Positions 32,827 through 45,042 of a DNA stretch of 64,000 nt are shown here, piece after piece (positions within the stretch are counted from its first letter, which is position 1; every line of letters begins with the position of its first letter). A model generated the notes under the pieces. It did not search any database, was not told where the DNA came from, and worked only from the letters and a program-made list of their open reading frames with translations. The DNA comes from Eptesicus fuscus (Eukaryota > Chordata > Mammalia > Chiroptera > Vespertilionidae): NCBI RefSeq assembly GCF_027574615.1, contig NC_072480.1:39659501-39723500 (forward strand). The letters are read 5' to 3'. Made by a program: the position numbers and the translations under genes.

Positions 32827-35180
32827 TAATAGAACTTTTAGAAAGGTTGCTTAAAGGAAAATGTTTACTAATTTATAAATTTACTTAAATATACTGTATA
32901 AATATACTAATTTACTTAAAATATGTAAATGTCAACTATTCCTTGTTCTGTTGAAAACACATAAACTAAGCAATGTTTAAATTAAAAATAAAATCATAAC
33001 ATTTGTTTACAATTGTTTAGGTTTTATTTTTTCAGGTAAACTGTAAATAATTACTGCATATTAAAACTTTTGAAAATGTCAAACAAATTATTTGTATGCC
33101 TTAAAGCATTTGGGGGATGCCACGAGTCACCTCACCAATATACCTGATGTGATTAATCTTAACTGTTTTGACTTTTTACTTCACTAAAGATGATGATAGA
33201 TCTTTTTAAAAATCTAGTCAAACCTGACCCCAATAACTATTTGTTACAGTCTTAGATAATTTTGATTGACATTATTAAAGATAAGAACCAATGAAGTCTA
33301 AATATGTTCTTGCAAAATAAACAAACTTATTACTGGGATTTCTAAAAGATAGTTAGCTAAAAGTATATGAAGCATATAGACATAACAAAAGACAATTGTG
33401 GTTTAACTTCTTATCACAAAGGGTAAATACAAAATTTTCAAAACCTCCTTACAAAATTCTTTCTATAGTGTTTAAGTTCCAAAAAAGAATGCTTTTGTGT
33501 CTTAAGTAACTGATACAAATTTATTATTACTATTTTTCAGAGAAGTGGAAAAATACTATATGAATAATTTTTTAAAGATATTTTGTTATCTTCAATCCTA
33601 ACAAATATTCTCATTTACATTCTCCTCTTTCTTTTTCCTTCTTGCCACTATCTGTATATGACATTAGCCTGAATATATAAAAGAAAGTGTTGAATAGAAA
33701 TATCACTGAAGAGAATAATCCCAAATTCCTAAAATAGTGTTGTAAATTTATAAGTTATAGATGAACTTTTAATTTCATGAATTCTTGGAAAATTCCTCTT
33801 TCAAAAACTATTTCTAAAATCAAATGTATAAACAGAAGCCAAAATTATACATGATGAAGAAAAAAATTTAAATGTAAGGTGACTTCAATGTGAGCCAATA
33901 GTATAATGAGCCTATAAAATACTTAGTGAAAAGCAGTCAGGCTTGTAGATGTGTTTACCAAAAAGAAATGTTCTGCTTTCATATTTATTATGATCTTTCA
34001 CTGATTTAAAACTCCTATATACTGAAACTCAATAAACATCTTTAATTTACATAAACTACATTAAAATACAATAGAAGAATGAATTCAAAAACCACTAGTT
34101 TACTGTACCAGCCTCAGCAATTAGAAAAGAGAAAGATGTTATGGAGCCTAAGGAATATTTAATAAAGAATATTATCAATATATATTCCCTTAAGAGTTAG
34201 TAATACTGCAGTGGGATTTATAAATGCCATCTACTTTCACTTCATTGCTTGAAATCAATGACCTGAATCTTCTGAGTAAAATTTCAATAGCATATTTAAG
34301 AGTCAAATAAGCATCATTTTTTATTTTTGCTAAGTTGAAAAGGAGGGTCTAGTTTACTTGTAGGGAGTTTGTTCTAAGTGAGATTTTACTTTTCAGACTA
34401 GTGGGCTAATGATTTACGTCACATACCGCACATCTTCGCCGAGAAACTACGATGTCTATTAAATGTAATTACCTTTCCCCATGGCTTTAAATTGACAGCA
34501 GATTCAAAATGAAGGTGGCTTCTATTAAATTTAATTACTTCCCCCTAAAGCTTACTTGGCAAAACTGTGACTAATAATGAACATGAATTCCATAAAAAAG
34601 CTGCATGGTCAAGGTGTGGCTCTTAAATTAGCAATGTTAGTAATGAAAAAAATATGTAAAGACTCAATAGTTGAAATGGAATGTTTTATCATTCATATAT
34701 TTTTTATGATAATATGACTGGTAAGTTAAGTGCTCAGTTTCTTAGTCCTTGGTTTCAACTTTCAACCAATAGATTATAATATATTGGCTGGTTATAGTAA
34801 TTACTAAAGAAAATGTCAATTAAAAAATTCATCTAGTATTCCCATATACTTAAAATAGTGACCCTTCTATCATTTTAATTCAATTGACATTTTAAATCAG
34901 CATGATCAATAAAAAATGAGAAGTCAAAAAATTAGAAAAACAAATCCTGTTCTTACTAGCTATCTAGTTAGTTATTTCTTCCTAAATTGGTCATCTAATC
35001 TTGAAGATAGAGCAAATAAGATATCTTCTCTACATAAGATAAATGTTAAGAAAATTAGAGAAAAAGACGTTATCTATTATTGCTTTGCAAATTTCTTTGC
35101 CGGTTTAAAAAATTTTAAACATCTAGTTTGGATTAGCTTGTTTTAGGTGGCTATTTTTCTGAATCTAAATCTATTTCTCA
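32827..35180. other. Unique AT-rich DNA with a possible regulatory cluster
   Basis: No exon or named repeat was found. At 34413-34540 a CRE-like tttacgtcaca is followed by two near-identical homeodomain-type blocks (tctattaaatgtaattac and tctattaaatttaattac). See findings. Confidence 0.5.
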
Positions 35181-35300
35181 ATTTCTCGCACATTCACTCA
35201 TCATTCAATGCCCAATGTATTCTATACTCACACTGTGCCAGCCATGTGTTAGAGGTATAAAAATATAGTATCTATTAGGGTCCAATAGTCAAGTGAGAGT
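35181..35300 (-). repeat. Probable L2 3'-end relic
   Basis: The blocks cattcactcatcattcaatg, actgtgccagccatgtgtta and gaggtataaaaat follow the antisense L2 3' end (attcattcaacaaatattta...tgtgccaggcactg). Confidence 0.5.
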
Positions 35301-35889
35301 TAAGTAAAGACAGAAGACAATAAATATTTTGTCACTCTGGGAAGAACTTTCAATGACTCCAGAGCAGCTCTTATGAACAATGTATTTATATTCCTTGGCT
35401 CATCATTTGGTAGAAGTATACTATAGCCAAACATAACATCTACCTGATTATTCAGCCACATCATAGGCACGCAGGCTTGCTTATGCATGAGTAAGGTACC
35501 AGTTTGCAGAGCGCCTCTGCTTCAGGGGATGTTTTTCAAGCTCCCTAAGTGGTCTCCTAAGAGAAAAAGCTCTCAATATTCTTGAGGAAAGAAGATAGTA
35601 ACTTCCATCCTTCTCCCTAAGTCTGGAGGATGCTCACAGTATGATAGAATGGCAACAATTTTCTCAGAAAAAAATTCTGTTATCTAATTATCCTAATTTT
35701 ATCATACTCTAATACAATTTATGCTATGTTAAGATACTTCTTAAATGTTATCTTATTTATTCTGATTTGGTCATGGACTAATTCTCAAATTTTTTCTTTA
35801 TGTGTTCTACATACCGGTATCTGTTTCTGTCTTACACTTTTTTGCACCTGTTTTCTATTACAGTTGCATAAAACTTTTCATTTTAATAC
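35301..35889. other. Unique DNA ending in a direct repeat copy
   Basis: 35823-35889 is about 80% identical by eye to 36324-36386, the two copies flanking an L1 fragment. Nothing else was recognised. Confidence 0.45.
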
Positions 35890-36300
35890 TATTTTTTATC
35901 TTTTTATTGAATTGGCTGGGGTGACACTGGTAAACAAAATTATACAGGTTTCAGGTGCACAATTTTACAACACATCATCTGTACCCTGTATTGTGTGCTC
36001 ACCACCCCAAGTTAAGTCTTTGTCCATCATCATTTATCTCCCCTATACCCTCTACCTCCCCTCCTTCCATACCCCGACCGCCCTGTCCATGAGTTTTCTC
36101 TCCTCTTTTTTAATTCCGTTCCTCCAACGACCCAGCCCCCTCCCCCTGACAGCTGTCAGCCTCCTCTCTATTTATGATTATGTCTATTTTGCATGTTGGT
36201 TCAGTTTGTTCATTAGATTCCACATATGAATGAAATTATATGGTACTTGTCTTTCTCTGACTGGCTTATTTCACTTAGCATAATACTCTACAGGTACAAC
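35890..36300 (-). mobile_element. L1 3' UTR, 5'-truncated
   Basis: The plus strand reads tttcaggtgcacaatttt, caccaccccaagttaagtc, a pyrimidine-rich stretch, then attagattccacatatgaat and cttatttcacttagcataat. This is the antisense of an L1 3' UTR. The poly-T (tail) end is weak (attttttatctttttattg). Confidence 0.8.
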
Positions 36301-36386
36301 TATATCTTCTAAATAATTGCTTCTGTCTTACATTTATTTTTGCACATGGTTTCTAGTACAGTCACATAAAATTTTTATTTTAATAT

Positions 36387-36850
36387 GCTTCTAAAATGTA
36401 ATAGCAATGACACTAGAAACTGTCAGAGCATAAACATAACTAGATAACCTTAACTAGTAAGAGAATCATGGAAGCTTCTTAAAAGAAGTAAAATCTGAGG
36501 GGAAATGAAAAAGAATGTCTAAGAGTTTGCCAAGTGAAAGCACAGGGTAGTGCATATTGAACAAAATGAACAGTATATGTAAAGACCCAGAGGCACAAGG
36601 GAACATTATTTATTTGAAGAACCTTGCTAGAACATAAAATAAAATACAGTGTGGTGAAAGATCTTCAAACCGGGCAATTTTGTCATTGAAATTTAGTGTG
36701 ACTGAAAGATTTTTCAACCCAGCATATTCAAATTTTCTCCAGTAAATCTTCCTCTATACCAACAAAAATTTCAAATTAAATGACATTTTGAGGACATTAC
36801 TTTAATTCTTCTTAGAGTATTATATCCCATGAATTTGCTTTCATCTACTA
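36387..36850. other. Unique DNA, nothing identified
   Basis: AT-rich. No feature was recognised. Confidence 0.5.
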
Positions 36851-37440
36851 GTATACTAATAAAAGGGTAATATACTAATTAGACCGGATAGACAGGATGT
36901 CTTCCTGACATCCTTCCGGATGTCCTTCCAGACAAAGCCACAGTGGCTGCAAAGGCCCAGGGCTGGTGGCACAGGAGAAGTAGTGGCGCAGGAGAGGCCG
37001 TGGCATGGGCCAGTCCACCACCGTGGCCCCTTCCGCAGAGGCAGCAGGAGAGGGGCCTGCGCAGTCCCAGTCCCAGTGCTGCCCCTTCTGCAGAGGCAGC
37101 CACAGAGGCAGCGGCACGGGCTTGGTCCCAGTGCCACATCTCTGCAGAGGCTGGACGGGGTGCGACCTGCTGTGCCTCAACCTCTCACAGCCCCTCCTCC
37201 ATATGGCCTGGACCCAGACTGCCCCCATCCCCCAGTGAGTGGGGGGAGGGACCAGTGCTAAGAAGTGAGGGCTGAGGGCCAGAAGCCACGGCAGCTGGCA
37301 GTGGCAGCAGCAGTGGGGTGATGGGGTGGGGCCTAAGCCTTCAGTAGGACATCCCCTGAAGGCTCCCAGACTGTGAGAGGGGGCAGGCTGGGCTGAGGGA
37401 CCCCCTCCAGAGCACAAATTTTCGTACGCCAGGCCTCTAG
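36851..37440 (+). mobile_element. Non-autonomous Helitron, group A
   Basis: The head is gtatactaataaaagggtaa with aatatactaattagaccgg; the first bases (normally TCTATAC) are mutated, so the start is set to within a few bases. It ends with ctgtgagagggggcaggctg, a decayed hairpin and GGCCTCTAG at 37440. The GC-rich interior gives open frames on both strands (the longest 285 residues, running out past the element), none with a known domain. Confidence 0.9.
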
Positions 37441-37485
37441 TAGTTAATAATAAAGTTAATATTATGGAAAATTCTATATTCTGTC

Positions 37486-37948
37486 TGTTATGGGAAGAGC
37501 CGAGGTGCAAGAAAATCTCGACGTATTGCTTGTCGATCAAAGAAATAATCTGGCGGGCTGGCTGTGAAAGCCCTGGCTTATTAGGACTTACATGCGCACC
37601 AGTGGTCGCTGGCCAGTGAAGTTTTCTGCAACACAGGTTTCCCCAGCACAGGGTAAAGAAGACAAAGCAAACAGGGCATGCAGTGCTGGGGAGGAGAAGT
37701 GCTGGGAGCGCAAGCAATATGCGATGAAACACTAGCTGTTTCTCTGCAGTTGTTTACAGGCCGGGCTCACATCTAGAAGCAGTTTCTCTTTGGCTGTTTC
37801 TTCTTGATCGAAGAGCTGGCCAGGCTCCCAAGATAGGTCCCACAGCACTCGTGCAGATGGCTCTCACTGTATTCCCACAGGGTGTGTGTATGTGTGTGGT
37901 GGTGGGGGCGGGGGGCGCTGGAGCTTGGAAGGGGCCCATGTTCTCACA
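37486..37948. mobile_element. Possible solo LTR, family unknown
   Basis: A 463-bp GC-richer island running from TG (tgttatgggaagagcc) to CA (ccatgttctcaca), LTR-like in length. No clear 5-6 bp target duplication was found and no primer site or internal region is present. It contains a short (TG) run at 37881-37898. It could equally be other old sequence. Confidence 0.3.
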
Positions 37949-38113
37949 TACCACGCACTCTTATTCACTATTGTACCTTTAATTTATAGCACAGTGTTTT
38001 GAATCTAGTTTCAAATGGTTGCTCTATGCTTATTAATACATTTCCAGATAATGCTGATGAAATAAATTAAATATTGAAGGTATACCTTTCACACAGAACA
38101 CTGACAAATACGC

Positions 38114-38758
38114 TGCATTAGTTTTCGCTGTAACAAATCACCATGAACTTCTAACCATTTTGCAACATAGACACATATCAAATCACACGTTATACATCCT
38201 AAAGTTACACAGTGTTATGTGCCAATATTTCAATAACACTGGGACTAAAAAGCACATCCACAATCTACATTGCTTAAAGCAACACCAATGTAAATGTATC
38301 ATCTTACCATTCAGTAGATCAGAAGTCTATCGAAAGTCACTGGCTTAAACTCAAAGAGTCCACAAGGCTGCTTTTCTTCTGGCCGCTTTAGGGGAGATTG
38401 CATTCCTCTGCCTTTTCCTAAGTCCAGCAGCCAACTGCATTCCCTCCCCTTCCTCCATCTCCAATGCCAACATTGCCTCCCCTGAGCATTCTTCTGTGGT
38501 CGCAGCTCCCTCTGACTCTTCTTCTGCCTCTCTCTTCCCTTTTGAAGAACACTTGTGATTACCTTGGGCCCACCTGAGTAATCCAGGGTGCTCTACTATT
38601 TGAAGGCCAGCTGATTAGCAAACTTAATTGCCACTGCTGCCTACTTCCAATTGCCCTTTGCCATGTCACCTAACAGGTTTTAGTTTGCAGTTTCGAGGTT
38701 CAAGTTTATAGGGAAATGATTGTGGGCATTTCGGGGAGCCCGTTGTTCTGCATTCCAC
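38114..38758 (+). mobile_element. ERVL-type (MLT2-like) LTR relic
   Basis: The order tgcattagttttcgctgtaa, agatcagaagtc, ctgcttttcttctgg, cttgtgattaccttgggccc, acctgagtaatccagggtg, tgccatgtcacctaacagg and attccaca matches an old mammalian ERVL LTR. TG...CA ends are visible. It is non-coding and has no internal region. Confidence 0.6.
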
Positions 38759-40050
38759 AACCCAAAATGCCAAAACCATCTGTTTAGTATGCAATTTGAT
38801 CTGAGAGTCTTCAATGGCTCCGCTATCGGCCAGGTTATGTTGCCATACCAAAGAAACTCCAAAAAATAAAAGGTTTATTTCATTCTAATGCCACAACACC
38901 CTGTGACAGTCTGCCAGAGCAGCTATTATTTCATTTTAAGCACATGCCCAAAGTGCAGGGAGCTACATATGTCTGGTGTATGTTATTAATGATTAATATT
39001 CTGTTGATTCCTATAATCCACACTCAAAGAAGAAAATTACCGGTTTGTTGGTAAATGATTTTGGAAGCAAAATAAAAGCACAACACTCAAATATAAAACT
39101 TCAGTTTTAAATTGCTTATAATCCACATCAACTGATGAAGTCAATGATTTGTATTAGGTAGAGAAATACCCTGATTTACCACACAGCATAGAGAACAGAG
39201 AAGTAAAATTTAGATACCCGAGAAAGAAACCCAAAACAGGTGCTTCTTAAATATTTCAGCTAAAAAGTGATGATCAGTTCAGAAGTTATTTTGATGTTAT
39301 TGAGGCATGTACAATGGGGTTATCTATGATTTTTACAGGAATTTGATAGGTTTGTTACTTTGTATATGTGGAAAAACTTTTGTGTATATAACAAGAGAGG
39401 TGAGTCATTTTAATTAGACAAACTGAGTCTAATTGAACAGATGGGTATTTTTCTAAGTTTGAATTATTATGGAGAAATTAAATATTCTCCTTAAAAAAAG
39501 ATTAGTTGATAAATTTTAAAAATGCACTGATTGAGATTAAAAGTACAAGTTTTGTCTCTCTGTGGATGTAGGTCTGCTATATTTTCTTGTTTGGATTTTC
39601 ATTGGATTCAAACACCATCTTTAAGCTTTAATATCTAGTTTAAGAGATTATATATATCCTGTTACTTTTCACATTGAAATGAGCAAAATCCTGAAAAAGT
39701 AGTAAAAATAGTTAAATATAAATAAAATCAATTGCTAAACTGACAGAAAGAATTAGTAAGGTTTATTTCGAGCCCCCAAATGTGTAACTCAGATCACCAG
39801 ATGTCAAATGAGAAGCAAATCCATTTTTTATCTTGAAGATTCATCCTGAGGCTATCTGCTGAATGCTGGAGACCTTTAGCTTCTGTTTTGAAAACTAAAG
39901 ATTGCAGAAAACAGGAAATAAATTCCTAGGCCCAAATAACATGGAAACTCTTAATAGGACACATTTGTGTAAAACTAGGGACTCAAAGGGATATATTCTG
40001 AATGATTAATGAAAACTAAAAACTATTTTGCTGAAAAGAACAGCAAGAAG
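38759..40050. other. Unique DNA, nothing identified
   Basis: AT-rich. No exon or named repeat was recognised. Confidence 0.5.
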
Positions 40051-40129
40051 AGCAGCTGGGGAGAGATCAATGGGGAAAAGGGAGACATCTGTAATACTTT
40101 AAACAATAAATAATTTTAATAAAAAAAAC
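40051..40129 (+). mobile_element. L1 3' end, about 80 bp
   Basis: agctggggagagatcaatgg, aaaagggagacatctgtaat, actttaaacaataaa and an A-rich tail are the last bases of the bat L1 seen elsewhere in this window. Confidence 0.75.
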
Positions 40130-40539
40130 TTTCAATTTTCAATTCTGGAACAGGATGGAAAGGGACAAATCTCTGGAAAATCAATAACCACAAGCTGGCT
40201 CTCATGTAGATGTGTTTTATAAAGTATAGTAGTTACAGGGTAAAAAATCTTGAGGGAGAAATTAGAAAAAGTGACTGTATAAGTAAACATATCCTTTTGG
40301 TGAAATTTAACTTCACGTTTCCAAAAAATATGTTTCAAGGAAAATGAGTAATTAACAGACAAAAATCACAAAACATAAGAGAAAGCAGGCTTTCGGGATC
40401 AAAACCAGCATAAATAGACCTATATTACTATTTGAATTATTAGACAAAAATAAAATTTTATAAATACATATAGGTGTACTGTATGTCAACTTTATGTAAC
40501 ATATATGTATATTATGAAATAACTATAAAGGTTTAAAAT
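40130..40539. other. Unique DNA, nothing identified
   Basis: AT-rich. No feature was recognised. Confidence 0.5.
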
Positions 40540-40954
40540 AAAGAGCAGAGATCTAGAATATTTAAAAAACATTCAATATAATTGAAAAATGAAGACTTTA
40601 AAAATTGAAATTTAAAACTCATGGTTTGCATTAGCAAGTAAATTAATCACACCGAAGGAGAATCTTAAGAACCTGGAAGAATACATGTTAATAATGTTTA
40701 CCTGGAAGACAGAAAAAGAGAGAAAACATAATAGTGTGCTAGAACCAAGTCCAATCAGTTTGCAAGAGCTGATTGAGCTGTGGCATTCCCATGTTGTGTT
40801 CTGGGACATCACCTTAGTAGCTAGACACTGAACTTAGTGGGAGTATTCCGACTGTGGAAATTTGCAAATGCTACTTAGGGCTCTTTTCATCTTAGAAAGC
40901 CAACTGTGAAACTTTTACCAGCACATTACTAGTTCCATACAAAGTTCTAAAGCA

Positions 40955-41602
40955 TCCTATCTAATAAAAGAGTAATATGCAAATTGACCCTCACTCCAAC
41001 ACACAAGATGGCTGGCCCTATGTGGACACAAGATGGCTGCCACAAGATAGCTGGCAGGGGAGGGCAGTTGGGAGGGACCAGGCCTGCAGGGGAGGACAAT
41101 TGGGGGGGGGGACCCAGGCCTGCAAGGAAGGGCAGTTGCAGGGGTCCAAGCCAGCAGAGGAGGGCAGTTGGGGGAAATCAGGCCAGCAGAGGAGGGCAGT
41201 TGGTGGGGGGGACCAGGCCATCAGGGGAGTGCAGTTAGGGGTGACCAGGCCTGCAGGGGAGGACAGTTGGGGGAGACCAGGCTGGCAGGGGAGGGCAGTT
41301 GGGGGTGACCAGGCCTGCAGGGGAGGACAGTTAGGGGCGACCAGGCTGGCAAGGGAGGCCAGTTAGGGGCAATCAGGCTGGCAGGGGAGCAGTTAGGCGT
41401 CGATCAGGCTGGCAGGGGAGTGGTTAGGGGGTGATCAGGCTGGCAGGAAGAAGCATTTAGGGGCAATCAGGCAGGCAGGCAGGTGAGCGTTTGGGAGCCA
41501 GCAGTCCTGGATTGTGAGAGGGATCCCAGATTGGAGAGGGTGCAGGCTGGGCTAAGGGACACACTCCCCACCATGCACGAATTTCGTGCACCAGGCCTCT
41601 AG
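40955..41602 (+). mobile_element. Non-autonomous Helitron, group B
   Basis: Starts TCCTATCTAATAAAAGAG at 40955 after host A, with gcaaattgaccctcactcca and acacacaagatggctg. Ends with perfect hairpin gcacgaatttcgtgc and CCAGGCCTCTAG at 41602 before host T. The interior is a 32-bp minisatellite. This is the best-preserved group B copy in the window. Confidence 0.95.
41040..41480. repeat. 32-bp G-rich minisatellite inside a Helitron
   Basis: Units of the form gcaggggagggcagttgggg followed by gtgaccaggcct, 32 bp long, in about 13 imperfect copies. It is the complement of the unit in the 32307-32826 Helitron. Confidence 0.88.
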
Positions 41603-42169
41603 TCTAATAGAAAGAATAAGTAAAATAGCAGTATCCAGGTCTTATAGATGATAACTTTTTAGGATTATTAAAAGATAGCAATCCTTAGACCCAGTAATCC
41701 TAACTACTCTGAGGCAAGAAATATAAAAAGAAACCCAGGCCTAGATAAAGGTCAGTGAAGATGTAGAAGAAGAATAAAACCTCTTAAAAGTGGAGAGAAT
41801 AAAAAGCAAACCACCTGAAAGGAATGGTGATTTCACTCACTGCTGAAATCTTACTAGCAACGAGAGACAGAAAAAAAGTGAATGAATACCTGTAAAGAAC
41901 TTAGAGACAATAATTATCAAGTTGGAAGTATATATCCAGTAAAAATATTGTTCAAGAGTGAGGGTTAAGTAAAGATATTATTATTAAGGGAAAAATAATC
42001 TAAAGGTATAAGGAAATTCTAAAAGAGATATTGAAGTAAAAAGTAAACAATCCCCAAATTGAAATTTTACATATATAAAAGGTGATAAATTAATAGGTAA
42101 GTTTACAAATACGTTATGTAGACTAAAGTAATAATGTCTAGTGTGGTAAACATTCAAGCAGAACTAAAA

Positions 42170-42546
42170 TCTATACTAATAAAAGGGTAATATACTAATT
42201 AGACCAGACGTCTTCCAGACATCCTTCTGGACAGAGCCACAGCGGCTGCTGCTGCGAGGGCCGGGCTGAGGCTCAGGCAGCTGCGGTGGCTGTGAGGGCT
42301 GAGGCTCAGGCAGCCATGGTGGCTAGCAGTGGTAGTAGCAGCAGCGTGATGAGGGCATCGTCTTCCCCTGGTCGCCTCCTGCAGAGGAAGGCCAGACTGC
42401 AGCTTAGGCCTGTTCCCCGTGATGAGCAGTCCTAAGCTGTCAGTAGGACATCCCTTGAGGGCTCCTGGACTGTGAGAGGGGGTAGGCCGGGCTGAGGGAC
42501 CCCCCACCCCCGCCAGTGCATGAATTTTCATGCACCAGGCCTCTAG
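42170..42546 (+). mobile_element. Non-autonomous Helitron, group A
   Basis: Starts TCTATACTAATAAAAGGG at 42170 after host A. It has aatatactaattagaccag and agacatccttctgga. Ends with ctgtgagagggggtaggcc, hairpin catgaattttcatg and CAGGCCTCTAG at 42546 before host T. Confidence 0.94.
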
Positions 42547-43053
42547 TATCAAATAATAGTGCTATTTATTTTTGGTGAAGCTATTTACTCTTTTACTTAT
42601 TTAGTAATTATAAAATTTTTCTAAAAATATCCACTTATACACATGTGTGAAACTGGCAAATATCTCCAATGACTATCTGTAGAGGTGTTTTGTTGTTTTA
42701 TTCCACCTTTTGAGCCATTTTGCAAAGAAACTCTAATTCCTCCTACCACCTGGCTCAGGTAACAGGTCAAAACCAGTGGAGATATGTCCAGAACATCATT
42801 AACACTTTGGGTTAAGACATTTAAAAAAAAAATGTTAATCAACATCCTCAATCCAATCAAAGATTTTGTTGGGCAGGGACTGGGTTGCAGTTTTGGTAGT
42901 ATCTCAGTAGTTTTCTTATTTCTACGGGATAGCCATTCTTTGTTTCCTTATCCTGGAATGGTAATAAAAGATTCAATTTTGTCTTTCAGAAGATTCAGTT
43001 TAGCTCTTTATCATCCAGCATCACACAACTTCAACATTTAGTAAGTATCTAGA
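42547..43053. other. Unique DNA, nothing identified
   Basis: No exon or named repeat was recognised. Confidence 0.5.
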
Positions 43054-43056
43054 TAC

Positions 43057-43105
<49 letters not shown>

Positions 43106-43120
43106 AGATAGATAGATGAT
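43054..43120. repeat. (GATA)n microsatellite
   Basis: About 13 near-perfect GATA units followed by an interrupted gaagatagatagatgataaa end. Confidence 0.95.
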
Positions 43121-43737
43121 AAATAGATCATGTATTTCAGGTCTTTAAAGTTTCAAACAGTAGCCAATTTTAACTTACTAGTATATAACTCCTTTAGTTA
43201 GGAGCTTACTTGGAAGATGGCTACAGTGGGAACTGACTTAAGTGAATACAAAGGGCTGTAATCTCAGATTCTTATCTAAGTTTAACAATGAAGGAGTAAG
43301 AGAATTTCCCCAGGGGAAGAATTCCTATAATGTGTGTGGTTATCTGGGCAAAGAAAACGGAATCACAGCACTCCAATAGCAGCAGCTGATATTTTAGTTC
43401 CAAAGAAGAGTAAAATACTCCAGGGTTTCAGCAGGACAAAGGACACAGGTATATGAAGAAAAGGTAAAATTCCTATTTATTACATATTTTTATTTTAAAA
43501 ATTATGAAACCATTAAAGTGTTTATGTTTTGAATACACAAACTGACATGGCAAACTTTCTCAGGTCTTATTTCATGTCAGTTGTTACATTTATAATGGAA
43601 GGTATTATAACAGGGAATGAATATGCTGTACTTACTTATATAAAGCTATCCATATTAATCTTAGTGAATGTTAAACCTAGCTTGTTACTCTAACCTAATT
43701 TTTCTCTCAAAACTAGAACTTGCATGTTAAAAGTTTG
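43121..43737. other. Unique DNA, nothing identified
   Basis: No feature was recognised. Confidence 0.5.
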
Positions 43738-43771
43738 TTGTTGTTTTGTTTTGTTTGTTTGTTTGTTTTTT
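43738..43771. repeat. (TTTG)n / poly-T tract
   Basis: ttgttgttttgttttg then repeated gttt units; a simple repeat next to the LTR-like sequence. Confidence 0.85.
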
Positions 43772-43774
43772 AGT

Positions 43775-44048
43775 ATACTTCACATATTGGGGCAAGCAAG
43801 GACACTGCCTGAATGTCCATAGCCACTCCCCTTGACCTCTCTGTTCTGCTTTCCCTCTCCATCCTTATAAAAACCTCTGCCAGCACTGAAATCTTACTAG
43901 TATGATGGGCTTTTGAGGACTGGGAAAAGTCCCCCATCTTCTCAAGATGCTGGCACTTGTATAAACCTCTTTCCATTTACCAGCACCTATCTCTTGAGTG
44001 TGGCTTTCATTGTTCTGGGCAGCAGAATCTGGATTCAGTTTCAGTATG
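43775..44048 (+). mobile_element. Probable ERV class I-type LTR, 3' part
   Basis: A TATA-like ccttataaaaacctctgcc is followed 100 bp later by tataaacctctttccattta, ccagcacctatctcttgagt and ggctttcattgttctgggca. This is the R-U5 layout of gammaretrovirus-like LTRs. There is no internal region. The left boundary is not clear. Confidence 0.5.
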
Positions 44049-44650
44049 AGAGAAAAGCAGGATTTGAACAATGCAGAACAGCTGAAGAAGCTATTTTTGC
44101 ATCCTTGTGTCCTTAGTCTGATATACTGTGGAATATTTCATATACATTTTCACAATTAAATGCATTTGCTCTTTAATCATATAGTTTTAACACACAAATG
44201 AACAAGTGGGTGAAACACGAATTCTACAAAATATGAGTTCATGATAGTCTCAATGATGTAAGCACGGGAGGGCAATGAGGTTACAAGAGAGGTAACAGTT
44301 TACTGATCAAAGTTCTCTTCATCTGCTTCATTCCAAGGGAAAATGTTTGTGACATAATAAATTTAACAAATTGTTCAAAACATTTCAGAATTATCAGGAA
44401 TACCAATTGAGATGTGGATGTATATCCACAGAAATTAATAGCCTTGCCCTGAGTATATTTTCTCTTGAGATATTAGTTATTAATAATATTAAACCACTGT
44501 TATTAGGATGACATATAACCAATTTATATTTATGTGAGTACTTTCCTAGATATGTAATAGATCAGTATAAAAGTTCATTTGTATACTATAAATATCAATA
44601 AATATACATATACAATATAAAAGAGTGGATACCAATTTAGGATATTTAGA
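44049..44650. other. Unique DNA, nothing identified
   Basis: AT-rich. No feature was recognised. Confidence 0.5.
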
Positions 44651-44889
44651 CTCAATTTAGAAAAGTATAGCATATCTCATTTTTCAGGCTGCAAATTAAT
44701 ATTAAAACTGCTTATTTAAGAAAGATTCAATAAAGAAGTATGTGTGTGGGGGGATGGGAGTGGGGTGCTGGCAACTTCCAAAGATAAGAAGTGAATCTAA
44801 ATCCTCAAAATAATTTCTTACAAAGTCATTAAAACTATCAAAACTGGTGCCTGTATAATCTTGAAATTTAGTTCAATTGCAAATCTTCC
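44651..44889 (+). repeat. Local duplication, copy 1
   Basis: Shares an ordered set of blocks with 46463-46690: ctcaatttag, ctgcaaat, atattaaaa, tgcttattt, ctggcaa, aagtcattaaaacta and ttgaaattta. Copy 1 has an extra G-rich insert (44741-44769). It may be an unnamed repeat or a segmental duplication. Confidence 0.7.
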
Positions 44890-45042
44890 TTTGGACTCTA
44901 CAGATCCATCTTTACAATCACACCATATAGCAGTGAGAGGAAAAGAAATGTGGACTGGTCAAATTCAAGATCACTTAGGTATGAAACCTTATTATGATTT
45001 GCAATATGCAGCTAGAAGGTTCAGGGATGTTAAAAGCCTCCA

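Larger units (their letters stand above)
40540..42120 (+). mobile_element. Probable old HAL1/L1M relic split by a Helitron
   Basis: The left part (40540-40740) has caccgaaggagaatcttaag and cctggaagacagaaaaagag. The right part (41820-42100) has agttggaagtatatatccag, taaaaatattgttcaagag and gtgagggttaagtaaagat, the latter close to old L1 ORF1 sequence. All frames are destroyed. The Helitron at 40955-41602 lies between them. Confidence 0.45.

Noticed and set aside
36875..37732. 285-residue minus-strand open frame
   Set aside because: It runs from LTR-like sequence across a GC-rich group A Helitron, with Pro/Ser/Leu/Cys-rich composition and no domain. GC-rich repeats have few stops.
41599..41625. 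CTAG|TCTAATAG after the 40955-41602 Helitron as a fourth tandem junction
   Set aside because: After tctaatag the sequence (aaagaataag) departs from every Helitron head here, and no matching 3' end follows in order. It is more likely chance in flanking DNA.
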